From: Actinoplanes philippinensis
Lineage (GTDB): Bacteria; Actinomycetota; Actinomycetes; Mycobacteriales; Micromonosporaceae
Reading direction: 5' to 3'
Length of the DNA stretch: 64,000 nt
Assembly (NCBI RefSeq): GCF_900113015.1
Contig: NZ_FONV01000001.1
Location: 496,001 to 560,000 of the forward strand
The position numbers and the translations under genes are program-made. This document shows positions 32,321 through 40,477 of the stretch, one piece after another; positions within the stretch are counted from its first letter, which is position 1, and the number at the start of each line of letters is the position of its first letter. The notes below the pieces were generated by a model that saw nothing but the letters and a program-made list of their open reading frames with translations, made no database searches and was not told where the DNA came from.

Positions 32321-34294
32321 ATGCGTGGCCGGGGCCGCAGCCTGCTGACGACGGTGGCGCTGGCCGTCGTCCTGCTGGCGCTGGCGGGGTACGTGCTGCA
32401 GGGCACGATCAACACCACCCGGGCGACCGGCATGCAGAGCGACGCGCTGACCGTGGACATGAAGTTCACCGAGGCCCGGATCGCGGTCGCGATGCAGGAG
32501 GTGAACCTGCGCCACTACCAGGTCGAGCCGTCGGTGGCGGTACGCAAGAGGTTCGACCAGATCGCCGCCGAGGCCGAGCGGAACCTCGCCGACATCGCCG
32601 GGTCGTCCGGCGCGCAGACCCGGCAGGACGCGCAGCGGCTGCTCGCCGGGCAGGTCGCCTACCGGGAGCTGGCCGAGCAGCTGATCGCCAAGGTCGCCGA
32701 CAGCGACCCGGACTTCATGTCGTTCGACCGCCTGCAGGTCACGCCGGCGTTCTACGCCCTGCAGAACGACGTGGACGAGGTGTCGCGGGCCTACCACGAC
32801 TACGCGCAGCAGCAGGTGACGGCGCTCGGTAAACGACAGGGCCGGCTGCTGGCCGGCACCGCGCTGGGGTTCGGCGTGGGCCTGACGCTGGTCGCGATGA
32901 TCATGCGGATGGTGCTCGGCTACCAGCGGCGGCTCGTCGCCCAGGCGGCCGACAGCCGCCACCGGGCGCTGCACGACCCGCTGACCGGGTTGCCGAACCG
33001 GGCGCTGTTCCAGCGGGACCTGCACCAGGCCCTGGAGGGCGGGCCGGCAGCGCTGATGATCATCGACCTGGACGGGTTCAAGGCGGTCAACGACACGATC
33101 GGCCATCATGCCGGCGACCAGGTGCTCGTCGAGGCCGGGCGGCGGCTGGCCGCGCACGTCCAGGCGCCGGGCGTGGTGGCGCGGCTCGGCGGCGACGAGT
33201 TCGCGGTCCTGCTGCCCCGGGTGTCCGGTCTGGCCGAGGCGACCACGCTGGCCGACCGGCTCGTCGCCGAGCTCAACCGCGACTTCACGGCCGGTGGCCG
33301 GCCCGCCGCGATCAGCGGAAGCCTGGGCGTCGCGCTCAGCCCGGCGAGCGGCCCCGGCGACGCCGACGAGCTGTTCCGGCACTCCGACGCCGCCATGTAC
33401 CGGGCGAAACGGCACGGCGGCGGGGTCGCGGTGTACGACCCGGGCACCGACGCCGATCAGCAGGACGACCGGATGCAGCTCTTCGCCGATCTGCGGCTGC
33501 TGCTGGAGACCGGCGACCCGGACGGCTGCCTGCGGCTCCACTACCAGCCGCAGGTACGGCTGAGCGACGGCCTGGTCACCGGCGTCGAGGCGCTGGTCCG
33601 CTGGCAGCACCCGGCCCGGGGGACGGTCATGCCGGCCACCCTGCTGCCGGTCGCCGAGCGCGGCGGGCTGGACGCGGCGCTCACCTATCACCTGCTGGCG
33701 CTGGCCGCGCGGGAGGCGGCGGACCGGCTGGCCGGCGGATGGCGCTGCCGGGTGTCGTTCAACGTGTCACCGGGGGCGCTCGACGACGACGGTTTCGCCG
33801 AGACGGTGCTCGCCACGATCGGCGCGGCCGGGCTGCCACCGGAGCTGCTGCGGCTGGAGCTGCCCGAGACCGGCATCATGGCCGACTCCGGCACGGCCGT
33901 GGACATGCTGCGCCGGATCAGCAGCAGCGGCGTGACCGTGTCGATCGACGACTTCGGCACCGGGCTCAGCTCGCTGTTGCAGCTGCGTGACGTGCCGGCC
34001 GACGAGCTGAAGATCGACCGGATCTTCCTGGGCGACCTCACGCCGGGCACCCCCGACGAGGTGATGGTCCGCAGCTCGATCGACCTCGGGCACAACCTGG
34101 GTCTCGAGGTGGTGGCCGAGGGTGTGGAGGACACCGCGACGCTGGTCCACCTGCGCGAGATCTCCTGCGACTACGCCCAGGGATTCGTGCTGGCCCGGCC
34201 GGTTCCGCCGGACGAGCTGCCGGCCGCCTGCCGTGCCGCCGAGGCGACGGCCGCCGAGGTGCTCGGTTACGCGGCCTCCTCGCCGGCCCTCTGA
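32321..34294 (+). CDS. Membrane GGDEF-EAL cyclic-di-GMP protein
   Basis: About 657 residues. TM1 (LLTTVALAVVLLALAGYVLQ), an extracytoplasmic helical sensor of about 150 residues, and TM2 (LLAGTALGFGVGLTLVAMIM) precede a GGDEF domain with RLGGDEFAVLLP (intact active site) and an EAL domain with EALVRWQHP, NVSPGAL, LELPETGIM, IDDFGTGLSS, LKIDR and VVAEGVED. Both synthase and phosphodiesterase sites look complete, so it may be bifunctional. ATG 32321 is preferred over GTG 32309. Its 3' end overlaps the convergent small gene by 28 bases. Confidence 0.9.
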   Translation: MRGRGRSLLTTVALAVVLLALAGYVLQGTINTTRATGMQSDALTVDMKFTEARIAVAMQEVNLRHYQVEPSVAVRKRFDQIAAEAERNLADIAGSSGAQTRQDAQRLLAGQVAYRELAEQLIAKVADSDPDFMSFDRLQVTPAFYALQNDVDEVSRAYHDYAQQQVTALGKRQGRLLAGTALGFGVGLTLVAMIMRMVLGYQRRLVAQAADSRHRALHDPLTGLPNRALFQRDLHQALEGGPAALMIIDLDGFKAVNDTIGHHAGDQVLVEAGRRLAAHVQAPGVVARLGGDEFAVLLPRVSGLAEATTLADRLVAELNRDFTAGGRPAAISGSLGVALSPASGPGDADELFRHSDAAMYRAKRHGGGVAVYDPGTDADQQDDRMQLFADLRLLLETGDPDGCLRLHYQPQVRLSDGLVTGVEALVRWQHPARGTVMPATLLPVAERGGLDAALTYHLLALAAREAADRLAGGWRCRVSFNVSPGALDDDGFAETVLATIGAAGLPPELLRLELPETGIMADSGTAVDMLRRISSSGVTVSIDDFGTGLSSLLQLRDVPADELKIDRIFLGDLTPGTPDEVMVRSSIDLGHNLGLEVVAEGVEDTATLVHLREISCDYAQGFVLARPVPPDELPAACRAAEATAAEVLGYAASSPAL

Positions 34295-34563
34295 CGGCGC
34301 TTGAGCCGCAGCTGCTCCAGCCGGCGCCACCGGTTGTAGACCTCCACGGCGGCCTCGACCGGCTCCGGGGCACGGCCGGCCTTCCAGGGACGGGGCAGGA
34401 ACGACTCGGCGCCCAGCCACAGCAGGTCGCTCATCGGGACCGTGCCGCCGTGCATCCGCATCAGCTCGGCGGCCACCTCGGCGGCGTGGTCGCTGCGCCG
34501 CCACTGTTCCACCACCGAGCCACCATTCAGTAACTCTTTGTGATCGTCTGGATGCAGCTCCAT
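34267..34563 (-). CDS. Small hypothetical protein
   Basis: 98 residues, soluble. It opens MELHPDDHKELLNGGSVVEQ and contains DHAAEVAAELMRMHGGTVPM, a Trp-rich middle (DLLWLGAESFLPRPWKAG) and a basic C-terminal helix (RRLEQLRLKRRQRAGEEAA). I do not recognise the family. ATG 34563 with GAGGGG upstream is preferred over a TTG nine bases earlier. Its end overlaps the GGDEF-EAL gene on the other strand. Confidence 0.55.
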   Translation of the reverse strand: MELHPDDHKELLNGGSVVEQWRRSDHAAEVAAELMRMHGGTVPMSDLLWLGAESFLPRPWKAGRAPEPVEAAVEVYNRWRRLEQLRLKRRQRAGEEAA

Positions 34564-34726
34564 GTGCGGCAACCCCTCGCGGCGTAAAGAAATACCAGGT
34601 CAGGCTGGCACTCTGACGGCGAACTGCCGAAACTGTCAAGACCACGCAGCGTAGCGATGGATGAAATCACGCTGTTCGAGCCGCAATCCTCAGGCGTCCA
34701 CGGGCGGAGCCGATAGTCCCAAGGTG

Positions 34727-36250
34727 ATGGGAAGCGGATCGATACGGCACGACCCGGTGCTCGCGGTGGCCACGGCGTGGACACTGCTGGGGACAGCGCT
34801 CCTCTTCATCCTGCAGGGCCACTCGGACGCCCAGGTCAACGTGTTCTGGGCCTTCCAGCCGCCGCTCGACCTGCTGCTGGCGTACTCCTCCTGGCGGGTC
34901 TTCCGCATCGCCACCGGCTCGATCCGGCGGTTCTGGCGGTTCATGACCATCGCGGGCACGCTCTTCACGATCGGCGACACGGTGCAGGTCGTCCAGTCGT
35001 TCTGGGAGGGCGGCCAGTGGTCGACCGCCGGCGGGACCGTCCAGTCGGCCTGCTTCGGCGTCGGTATCAGCCTGATCGTCATCGGCATGCTGATCCACCC
35101 GCACGCCGGGCGCAGCGGCCGGGAACGTCTCGCCTTCTGGCTCGACTCGGCGACCGTGCTGGTCGGCGGCGCCGTCGTGGCGTGGTGCTTCGCGATCAAC
35201 ACCGAGGACCGCGAGACCAACCTGATCGGCGCGCTGTTCGGCGCCGCGCTCGTGCTCACCTCGGCGTTCGCCGCGGTCAAGATGATCCTCAGCGGCAACG
35301 CGCCGATGCACCGCAACGCCGCCGTCCCGCTGATCGTCGCGGCCGTCGTCAACGCGGGCGGCCTGTTCGCCGCCCCCGAGGCCGACGGATCACTGCCGGC
35401 CTACGCCTACGCCATCCGGTTCCTGCCATCGCTGTTCATCGCCGTCGGCCCGCGGGTCCAGGAGATCATCGCGCAGTTCGACGAGTACGCGTTCGGCTCG
35501 CGGCGGCGCAAACCGTACAGCCTGCTGCCGTACGGATCGATCCTGGTCGTCTTCTCCGTCATGATCGTCATGCTGTCGCAGAACGAGAACAAGGACGCCC
35601 GCCTGTGGGGCACCGTCGGCGGCCTCGGCGTCATCGTCAGCCTGGTCGTCGCCCGGCAGCTGCTCGCCTTCCACGACAACAAGACCCTGATCGGGCAGCT
35701 CGACAGCACCCTCACCGAGCTGCGGGAACACGAGACCCGGCTGCGGCGGCAGGCGCTCTTCGACGACCTGACCGGACTCGCCAACCGCACCCACTTCCGC
35801 GAGGAGGTCGACGCCACTCTCGCCGACGCCGAACCCGGCACCGTGTCGGTGCTGCTCATCGACCTGGACGGGTTCAAGGGCGTGAACGACACGCTCGGCC
35901 ACGCGGCCGGCGACGCCCTGCTCGCCGGGGTGGCCGAGAAGCTGCGCGCCTCGGTCCGCGCCGAGGACCTGCCGGCCCGGCTCGGCGGCGACGAGTTCGC
36001 GGTGCTGCTGCGCGGCTGCGACACCCGCGACGCCGAACGCACCGCCCAGCGGATCCTGCAGGCGATGACCGTGCCCATCATGATCGACGGGGCTCCGGTG
36101 TGCGCCAACGCCAGCATCGGCGTGGCCAGCTGCGAGGCCGACGACGACCTGCGCACACTGCTGCACGCCGCGGACACCGCCATGTACGCGGCCAAGCACG
36201 AGGGCAAGGGCACCTGGATGCGTTACGACCACAGCATGCTGGCGGCCTGA
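34727..36250 (+). CDS. Polytopic membrane diguanylate cyclase
   Basis: 507 residues. About nine hydrophobic segments, including VLAVATAWTLLGTALLFILQ, CFGVGISLIVIGMLI and SILVVFSVMIVMLSQ, make a membrane sensor region of about 310 residues. A short coiled linker (LIGQLDSTLTELREHETRLR) leads to a GGDEF domain: FDDLTGLANRTHFREEVDAT, LIDLDGFKGVNDTLGHAAGD and RLGGDEFAVLLRG, with intact catalytic residues. It would make cyclic-di-GMP in response to a membrane signal. ATG 34727 follows AAGGTG. It reads in the same direction as the GGDEF-EAL gene, 430 bases on. Confidence 0.88.
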   Translation: MGSGSIRHDPVLAVATAWTLLGTALLFILQGHSDAQVNVFWAFQPPLDLLLAYSSWRVFRIATGSIRRFWRFMTIAGTLFTIGDTVQVVQSFWEGGQWSTAGGTVQSACFGVGISLIVIGMLIHPHAGRSGRERLAFWLDSATVLVGGAVVAWCFAINTEDRETNLIGALFGAALVLTSAFAAVKMILSGNAPMHRNAAVPLIVAAVVNAGGLFAAPEADGSLPAYAYAIRFLPSLFIAVGPRVQEIIAQFDEYAFGSRRRKPYSLLPYGSILVVFSVMIVMLSQNENKDARLWGTVGGLGVIVSLVVARQLLAFHDNKTLIGQLDSTLTELREHETRLRRQALFDDLTGLANRTHFREEVDATLADAEPGTVSVLLIDLDGFKGVNDTLGHAAGDALLAGVAEKLRASVRAEDLPARLGGDEFAVLLRGCDTRDAERTAQRILQAMTVPIMIDGAPVCANASIGVASCEADDDLRTLLHAADTAMYAAKHEGKGTWMRYDHSMLAA

Positions 36251-36282
36251 CACATTCTCCATGATCAGTCGTTGCTGTCGTC

Positions 36283-37179
36283 GTGAGCTTCTCGTTCCGG
36301 CACGGCGACGTGGCCGTGCACATCACCGTCGACGCGGCGGACGGCCACAGCGTCTGCCGCCCGCCGGCCGGCTCCGCCCGCGGTGAGACCGTCCTCTACC
36401 CGCCGGAACACGCCGACCTGGTGCTGCCGGTCACCGACCCCGGCGACGTGGAGCTGCACTACCGGGCCGGGCTCGGCAGCTGGCGTTCCGGCCTCAGCGA
36501 GAGCGAGTTCAGCCGCTACGCCGGCATCCCGTACGGCCTCCTCGGCCGCCACCTGGTGATGTTCCTGTGCACCGAGGCGTTCCGCTGCCGCACCCGCACG
36601 ATCACCCTGCACCCGCACCGCGTCTACGCGTTCCTGGCCACCGTCGGCTCCCTCTCCGAGCAGACCGTCCGCGGCGGCTGGTTCACCGCGCTCGAGGGCC
36701 AGCTCCAGCGCACCCTGCGCCACGGCTGGATCGGCGAGCACCCCGGCCCCAGCGGAACCCTGATCACCAGCCACCTCCGTCAGAGCCACGGCCTCCTCGA
36801 CTCGGCCGGCCCGCCGCAGTCGATCACCCTGGACGCCGAGTTCGCCAAGTCGGCGCTGCGCTGGATCCCCCTCGACAGCGAGGTCGTGCGCATCCTCAGC
36901 CGGCACTCGTGCACGGCCCTCGACGTCTACGCGTGGCTCACCTACATCGGCACGTACCTCGACGACGCCCGCCAGTTCAGCTGGGAGTCGGTGCAGGCCC
37001 GGTTCGCGCTGCCGGCCGCGGATCCGGCGGCCTTCCGGCCCGCCTTCGAGGCCTGCCTCGAGGAGATCCGCAAGGTCACCGCCATCCCGTCGGTCACCGC
37101 GGACGCCTCCGGCGTCGAGATCCGCCCGCCGTCCGGGTGCGCGGGAACGTTCCGCAGCGCGTGGCCTGTCGCTCGCTGA
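36283..37179 (+). CDS. RepA-family plasmid replication initiator homologue
   Basis: 298 residues. The order of motifs follows the plasmid RepA family (PF04796): GIPYGLLGRHLVMFLCTEAF, RTRTITLHPHRVYAFLATVG, then a winged-helix-like second half with WIPLDSEVVRILSRH, TALDVYAWLTYIGTYLDDAR and FSWESVQARFALP. Family members start replication of broad-host plasmids by binding iterons. Here it stands alone beside a lexA-like gene and a repeat-rich gap, suggesting a relic of an integrated element or a repurposed DNA-binding protein. Only the GTG at 36283 can start the frame (TGA at 36262). No partition genes are seen. Confidence 0.7.
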   Translation: MSFSFRHGDVAVHITVDAADGHSVCRPPAGSARGETVLYPPEHADLVLPVTDPGDVELHYRAGLGSWRSGLSESEFSRYAGIPYGLLGRHLVMFLCTEAFRCRTRTITLHPHRVYAFLATVGSLSEQTVRGGWFTALEGQLQRTLRHGWIGEHPGPSGTLITSHLRQSHGLLDSAGPPQSITLDAEFAKSALRWIPLDSEVVRILSRHSCTALDVYAWLTYIGTYLDDARQFSWESVQARFALPAADPAAFRPAFEACLEEIRKVTAIPSVTADASGVEIRPPSGCAGTFRSAWPVAR

Positions 37180-37492
37180 CCCCATAGGTGGTACGGCCAC
37201 GCAGCGAACCGTCCCCTGCACCGCGACGCGGTCCCGCCACCGGATCACAGCGCGGCCGCCGGGCTCATGCGACGGTCACCGCCCCGCCCGCCCAGCCTCC
37301 CGCCACCCCGCCACCACCTCGACGCCGCCGCCCGTCACCACCGCCCGACGCCGCCGCCGCCCGTCACCACCGCCCGACGCCACCCCGACGCCGCCGCCCG
37401 TCGCCACCCCGACGCCGCCGCCCGTCGCCACCCCGACGCCGCCGCCCGTCGCCGCCGCCCCGTGGTTGGCGTCGTCTCGCGGGCGGCGTCCG
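37180..37492. repeat. Repeat-rich gap between repA-like and lexA-like genes
   Basis: No gene is supported. From about 37300 to 37460 the sequence is Pro-codon-like CCG/CAC repeats, with a 24-bp unit CACCCCGACGCCGCCGCCCG... starting at 37381, 37405 and 37429 and longer variants before it. It lies between convergent gene ends. It does not look like AT-rich plasmid iterons. Confidence 0.7.
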
Positions 37493-38134
37493 TCACAGGC
37501 GGCGGAAGACGCTGACGACCTTGCCGAGGATGATCGCGTCGTCGGCCGGGATCGGCTGGTAGGCCGGGTTGCGGGGCACCAGCTCGGTGTGGCCGTCGCG
37601 CCGGCGGAAGACCTTGACCGTGGCCTCGTCGCCGATCATCGCGGCGACGATCTCCCCGGTCTCGGCGACCGGCTGCTGCCGGATCACCACCACGTCGCCG
37701 TCACAGATCGCGGCGTCGATCATCGAGTCGCCCCTGACGTTGAGGGCGAACAGCGTGCCCCCGCCGACCATCGCGGCCGAGACGGTCAGATGGTCCTCGA
37801 CGTGCTCCTCGGCCAGGATCGGCGCACCGGCGGCGATGGCGCCCAGCAGCGGGATCCGCACCAGCCGCGCCTCCTCCTCCACCGCCTCGGGCGCGGGCCG
37901 GCACAGCTCGACGGCGCGCGAGTTGTTGGGCTGCCGGCGGATCAGGCCGTGTTTCTCGAGGACGCCGAGCTGGTAGGAAACGGACGACGGCGAGACGAGA
38001 CCGACGGCCGCGCCGATCTCCCGAACCGTCGGTGGGTAGCCACGCTCCCGGATCCACTCCTCGATGACGGCGAGGATGCGCAGCTGGCGTGCGGTGAGAG
38101 GCGGACGCGGACCTGCACCGCTGTCGATGCTCAT
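37493..38134 (-). CDS. lexA: LexA-like self-cleaving repressor
   Basis: 213 residues. The N-terminal winged helix (LTARQLRILAVIEEWIRERG, YPPTVREIGAAVGLVSPSSV) joins an S24 peptidase domain with cleavage site Ala102-Gly103 (AIAAGAPI), Ser137 (VRGDSMID) and Lys174 (ATVKVF), so RecA-stimulated self-cleavage should work. The sequence differs from the usual actinobacterial SOS LexA, and I see no CGAAC-N4-GTTCG box upstream; instead an imperfect palindrome lies at 38153-38174. It may be a second LexA with its own operator, possibly tied to the adjacent RepA homologue. Confidence 0.85.
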   Translation of the reverse strand: MSIDSGAGPRPPLTARQLRILAVIEEWIRERGYPPTVREIGAAVGLVSPSSVSYQLGVLEKHGLIRRQPNNSRAVELCRPAPEAVEEEARLVRIPLLGAIAAGAPILAEEHVEDHLTVSAAMVGGGTLFALNVRGDSMIDAAICDGDVVVIRQQPVAETGEIVAAMIGDEATVKVFRRRDGHTELVPRNPAYQPIPADDAIILGKVVSVFRRL

Positions 38135-38152
38135 GGCCGCACCTTACCCCAT

Positions 38153-38174
38153 GATTAGATCAGATGTACTAATC
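38153..38174. promoter_or_regulatory. Candidate operator upstream of the lexA-like gene
   Basis: GATTAGATCAGATGTACTAATC is an imperfect palindrome (GATTAG...CTAATC, plus inner CA...TG) 18 bases before the start codon, in an AT-richer patch than its surroundings. It could be an autoregulatory site. It is not the known actinobacterial SOS box. Confidence 0.45.
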
Positions 38175-38260
38175 GTGACCGGGAAACCGCACGTTCGGGG
38201 GACACCCGGCCCGGCCCGACGACCGATGCCCCACGGCCGCCGACTCGCCAAGATCATCCG

Positions 38261-38767
38261 ATGCCGACCATCTGGGAGTACGCGGACCAGGTCGCGGCGG
38301 GTGACACCGGTTCCTGGCTGGCCGCCACCCGGCGCGCCGCCATCCTGCTCGCGCCGACACACCCGGTGATCCCCCTGCCCCGGCGGGTCCCGGTCCATCA
38401 GGTGCTCGTCCAGACGACGTCGCTCGTCGTCTACGGGCGCACGTTCGGCACCCGCGACCCCGGCCACATCGTCTCCGGCCCGGAACTGGCCGCCTGGGTC
38501 ACCGAACACGCCCTGCCCGGCCCCGACACCGCGCCCGGCAACATCGCGGCCGCGGTCCGCCGGCTGCTCGACGCGGTGGCCGCCATGCTCCGCGCCGCCG
38601 GACATCGCGTACCCGATCCGGGTCTGCGCTCCCTGGACCGGCACTCCCGGGACCCGGTGATCCAGCAGTGGCACGACCTGACCGACGTCGACGACGCCTT
38701 TCCCGGTCCGCTGCTGTGCCTCGGCGTCGCCGCCATGTCCGACACGTTCGGCCCCGCCATCGTCTGA
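38261..38767 (+). CDS. Hypothetical protein
   Basis: 168 residues, soluble, beginning MPTIWEYADQVAAGDTGSWL. It contains RRVPVHQVLVQTTSLVVYGR, an Ala-rich helix (NIAAAVRRLLDAVAAMLRAA) and LTDVDDAFPGPLLCLGVAAM. No catalytic or binding motif is evident and I do not recognise the family. It is transcribed away from the lexA-like gene and shares that intergenic region, so a DNA-damage link is possible but unproven. Confidence 0.55.
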   Translation: MPTIWEYADQVAAGDTGSWLAATRRAAILLAPTHPVIPLPRRVPVHQVLVQTTSLVVYGRTFGTRDPGHIVSGPELAAWVTEHALPGPDTAPGNIAAAVRRLLDAVAAMLRAAGHRVPDPGLRSLDRHSRDPVIQQWHDLTDVDDAFPGPLLCLGVAAMSDTFGPAIV

Positions 38768-38798
38768 GCCCGGCGCGCCGGTTCCCTATGCTGCGCTC

Positions 38799-39257
38799 AT
38801 GACACGGTTCACGGGGATCGACGACCTGCTGGGACACGTGGAGCTCGGCGCCAGCGGCTGGCACACTGTCGACCAGTCCCGGATCGACCGGTTCGCCGAG
38901 GTCACCGGGGATCGGCAGTGGATTCATGTGGACCCGCGGCGGGCCGCGGACGAGGGCCCGTTCGGTGGCACGATCGCGCACGGGGCGCTGACCCTGTCGC
39001 TGTGCGTCACGTTCCTGACCGAGATCCTGCAGGTCGACGGGGTGAACTTCGTGGTCAACGGCGGCTTCGACAAGGTCCGGTTCCAGGCGCCGGTCCGGGC
39101 CGGGTCACGGTTGCGCGGCGTCGTACGCCTGCTGGAGTCGCGGCCCCTCGGCTCCGGCGCACGAATCGTGGTCCGTACCCGCGCGGAGATCGAAGGCGAG
39201 AAACGGCCCGCGTGCGTGGCCGACCAGGTACTCGCCCTCTACACCGACCAGGGCTGA
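38799..39257 (+). CDS. MaoC-family (R)-specific enoyl-CoA hydratase
   Basis: 152-residue single hotdog with the hydratase motif IDRFAEVTGDRQWIHVDPRR (catalytic Asp and His) and GGTIAHGALTLSLCVTFLTE. It hydrates trans-2-enoyl-CoA to (R)-3-hydroxyacyl-CoA; the acyl group is unknown. It resembles the stand-alone MaoC proteins of actinobacterial lipid metabolism. It is followed after five bases by a hypothetical gene, so the two are probably co-transcribed. It has no link to a KstR box. Confidence 0.85.
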   Translation: MTRFTGIDDLLGHVELGASGWHTVDQSRIDRFAEVTGDRQWIHVDPRRAADEGPFGGTIAHGALTLSLCVTFLTEILQVDGVNFVVNGGFDKVRFQAPVRAGSRLRGVVRLLESRPLGSGARIVVRTRAEIEGEKRPACVADQVLALYTDQG

Positions 39258-39262
39258 CAGCA

Positions 39263-39799
39263 ATGGGCTGGCCGCTGGTTCTCGGCGTCCTCGAACGGGA
39301 GCGCCTGCACGACATCGTCGTCGTGGCCCTGCGGGATCCGGACGGCCCCGACGAGCCGGCGAGCGCGTTGGGTGACGTCTTCGTGCAGGTCGACAGCGGT
39401 TTCCTGGAGATCACCTCGGTCGGCAACCACGGCGGGATGCTCGTCCGCCACCTCGACCGGATCGACCTCGCGGGCTATCGGGCGGAGTTTCCCGATGACG
39501 TCCCGATTCCGGTGGCGATCGGCAGTCACTTCCTCGGCGGGGCGTTCGCGGTCCGGTGTCTACGGGTGGAGTACACCACCGACGTGGACTCCGACCTCGC
39601 GCGGGGCGTCGTTCGCGGTCTGGAACTGTTCCTCGAGCATGGTCAGCGGATCGTCTTCGACCCGCTGAACACCTGGGGCGTCCGGGTGGGCAACACCGGC
39701 GCATGGCCGAGCCGGGTCCAGGACGGGCCGTGGCCGGTCCAGCGACACACGGTCTCGTTCAGCCGGTCCGGGCCGGTCAGGCCGCCTGGAGCGGGCTGA
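39263..39799 (+). CDS. Hypothetical protein after the MaoC gene
   Basis: 178 residues: MGWPLVLGVLERERLHDIVV, VFVQVDSGFLEITSVGNHGG, RCLRVEYTTDVDSDLARGVV and GLELFLEHGQRIVFDPLNTW. It is probably a small alpha/beta cytoplasmic protein. I do not recognise the family. The frame is open well upstream (to 38918), but that overlaps the MaoC gene in another frame, so the ATG at 39263 is used. Its last 23 bases overlap the end of the convergent DUF4232 gene. Confidence 0.6.
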   Translation: MGWPLVLGVLERERLHDIVVVALRDPDGPDEPASALGDVFVQVDSGFLEITSVGNHGGMLVRHLDRIDLAGYRAEFPDDVPIPVAIGSHFLGGAFAVRCLRVEYTTDVDSDLARGVVRGLELFLEHGQRIVFDPLNTWGVRVGNTGAWPSRVQDGPWPVQRHTVSFSRSGPVRPPGAG

Positions 39800-40337
39800 T
39801 CCGCAGAACCTTCACGGTGATGCCGTCCCCGTCGGCCTCGGGGAGTTCGGCCACGTCGGCGGCCACGCCGGTGGACTCCCGGTCGGCGATGAACTGGAAC
39901 GCCACACCGACCCCGCAGCCCGCCCGGCCCGCGGTGCAGGTGTCCCACTGAAGGCCGGACCGTGCGGTCGCGCCCGGCTCCAGGACGATCGCCGGGCCCT
40001 CGGCGCCGACCTTGCGGGTGGGCACCCGGACGACGTCGCCGGGCGGGGTGACCAGGGCGACGTCCGCCCAGCCCCGGATCTCGCAAGCGTGCCCGGAGGT
40101 GTTGGTCAGGGTCAGCACCGCCTCGCGCGGGCCGGAGCCGGGGCGGCCGGTGACCGTTCCGTCCAGGTCGTCGGTGAGGCAGGCGGGGCTCGGCGGGGCG
40201 GACGGCACGGCTCCCGCGGAGGCCTCGCTGGCGCGGCCACCGCCGACGAGCCCAATGGCTACGCCGGTGACGAGCAGGGCCGGGGTGAGGGCCATGAACG
40301 TCCGGAGGACGAGGGAGCGGGAACGGTTCCGTGTCAT
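39777..40337 (-). CDS. Exported DUF4232 protein
   Basis: 186 residues. A signal or anchor segment (FMALTPALLVTGVAIGLVGG) precedes a beta-sandwich of the DUF4232 type: ACLTDDLDGTVTGRPGSGPR, VLTLTNTSGHACEIRGWADV, VLEPGATARSGLQWDTC, with paired cysteines likely to form disulfides outside the cell. No function is known for the family. ATG 40337 is chosen as the start of the basic MTRNRSRS lead; a longer frame exists to 40427. Confidence 0.8.
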   Translation of the reverse strand: MTRNRSRSLVLRTFMALTPALLVTGVAIGLVGGGRASEASAGAVPSAPPSPACLTDDLDGTVTGRPGSGPREAVLTLTNTSGHACEIRGWADVALVTPPGDVVRVPTRKVGAEGPAIVLEPGATARSGLQWDTCTAGRAGCGVGVAFQFIADRESTGVAADVAELPEADGDGITVKVLRISPLQAA

Positions 40338-40477
40338 GGCGGCTACTCTTCCGCTACCGTGCGCCACGTGATCGTCTCCGCGCGAGGGCTGGCACGATCC
40401 CGGGATCGGCGGTTCTCCGGGACACACGACCGGGACCGGATCGCGATGAGTCCTTCACAATCCGCCCCCCGGAACGG

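Noticed and set aside
37188..37562. Pro/Arg-rich plus-strand frame of 124 codons
   Set aside because: It is produced by the 24-bp repeat and runs over the end of the lexA-like gene.
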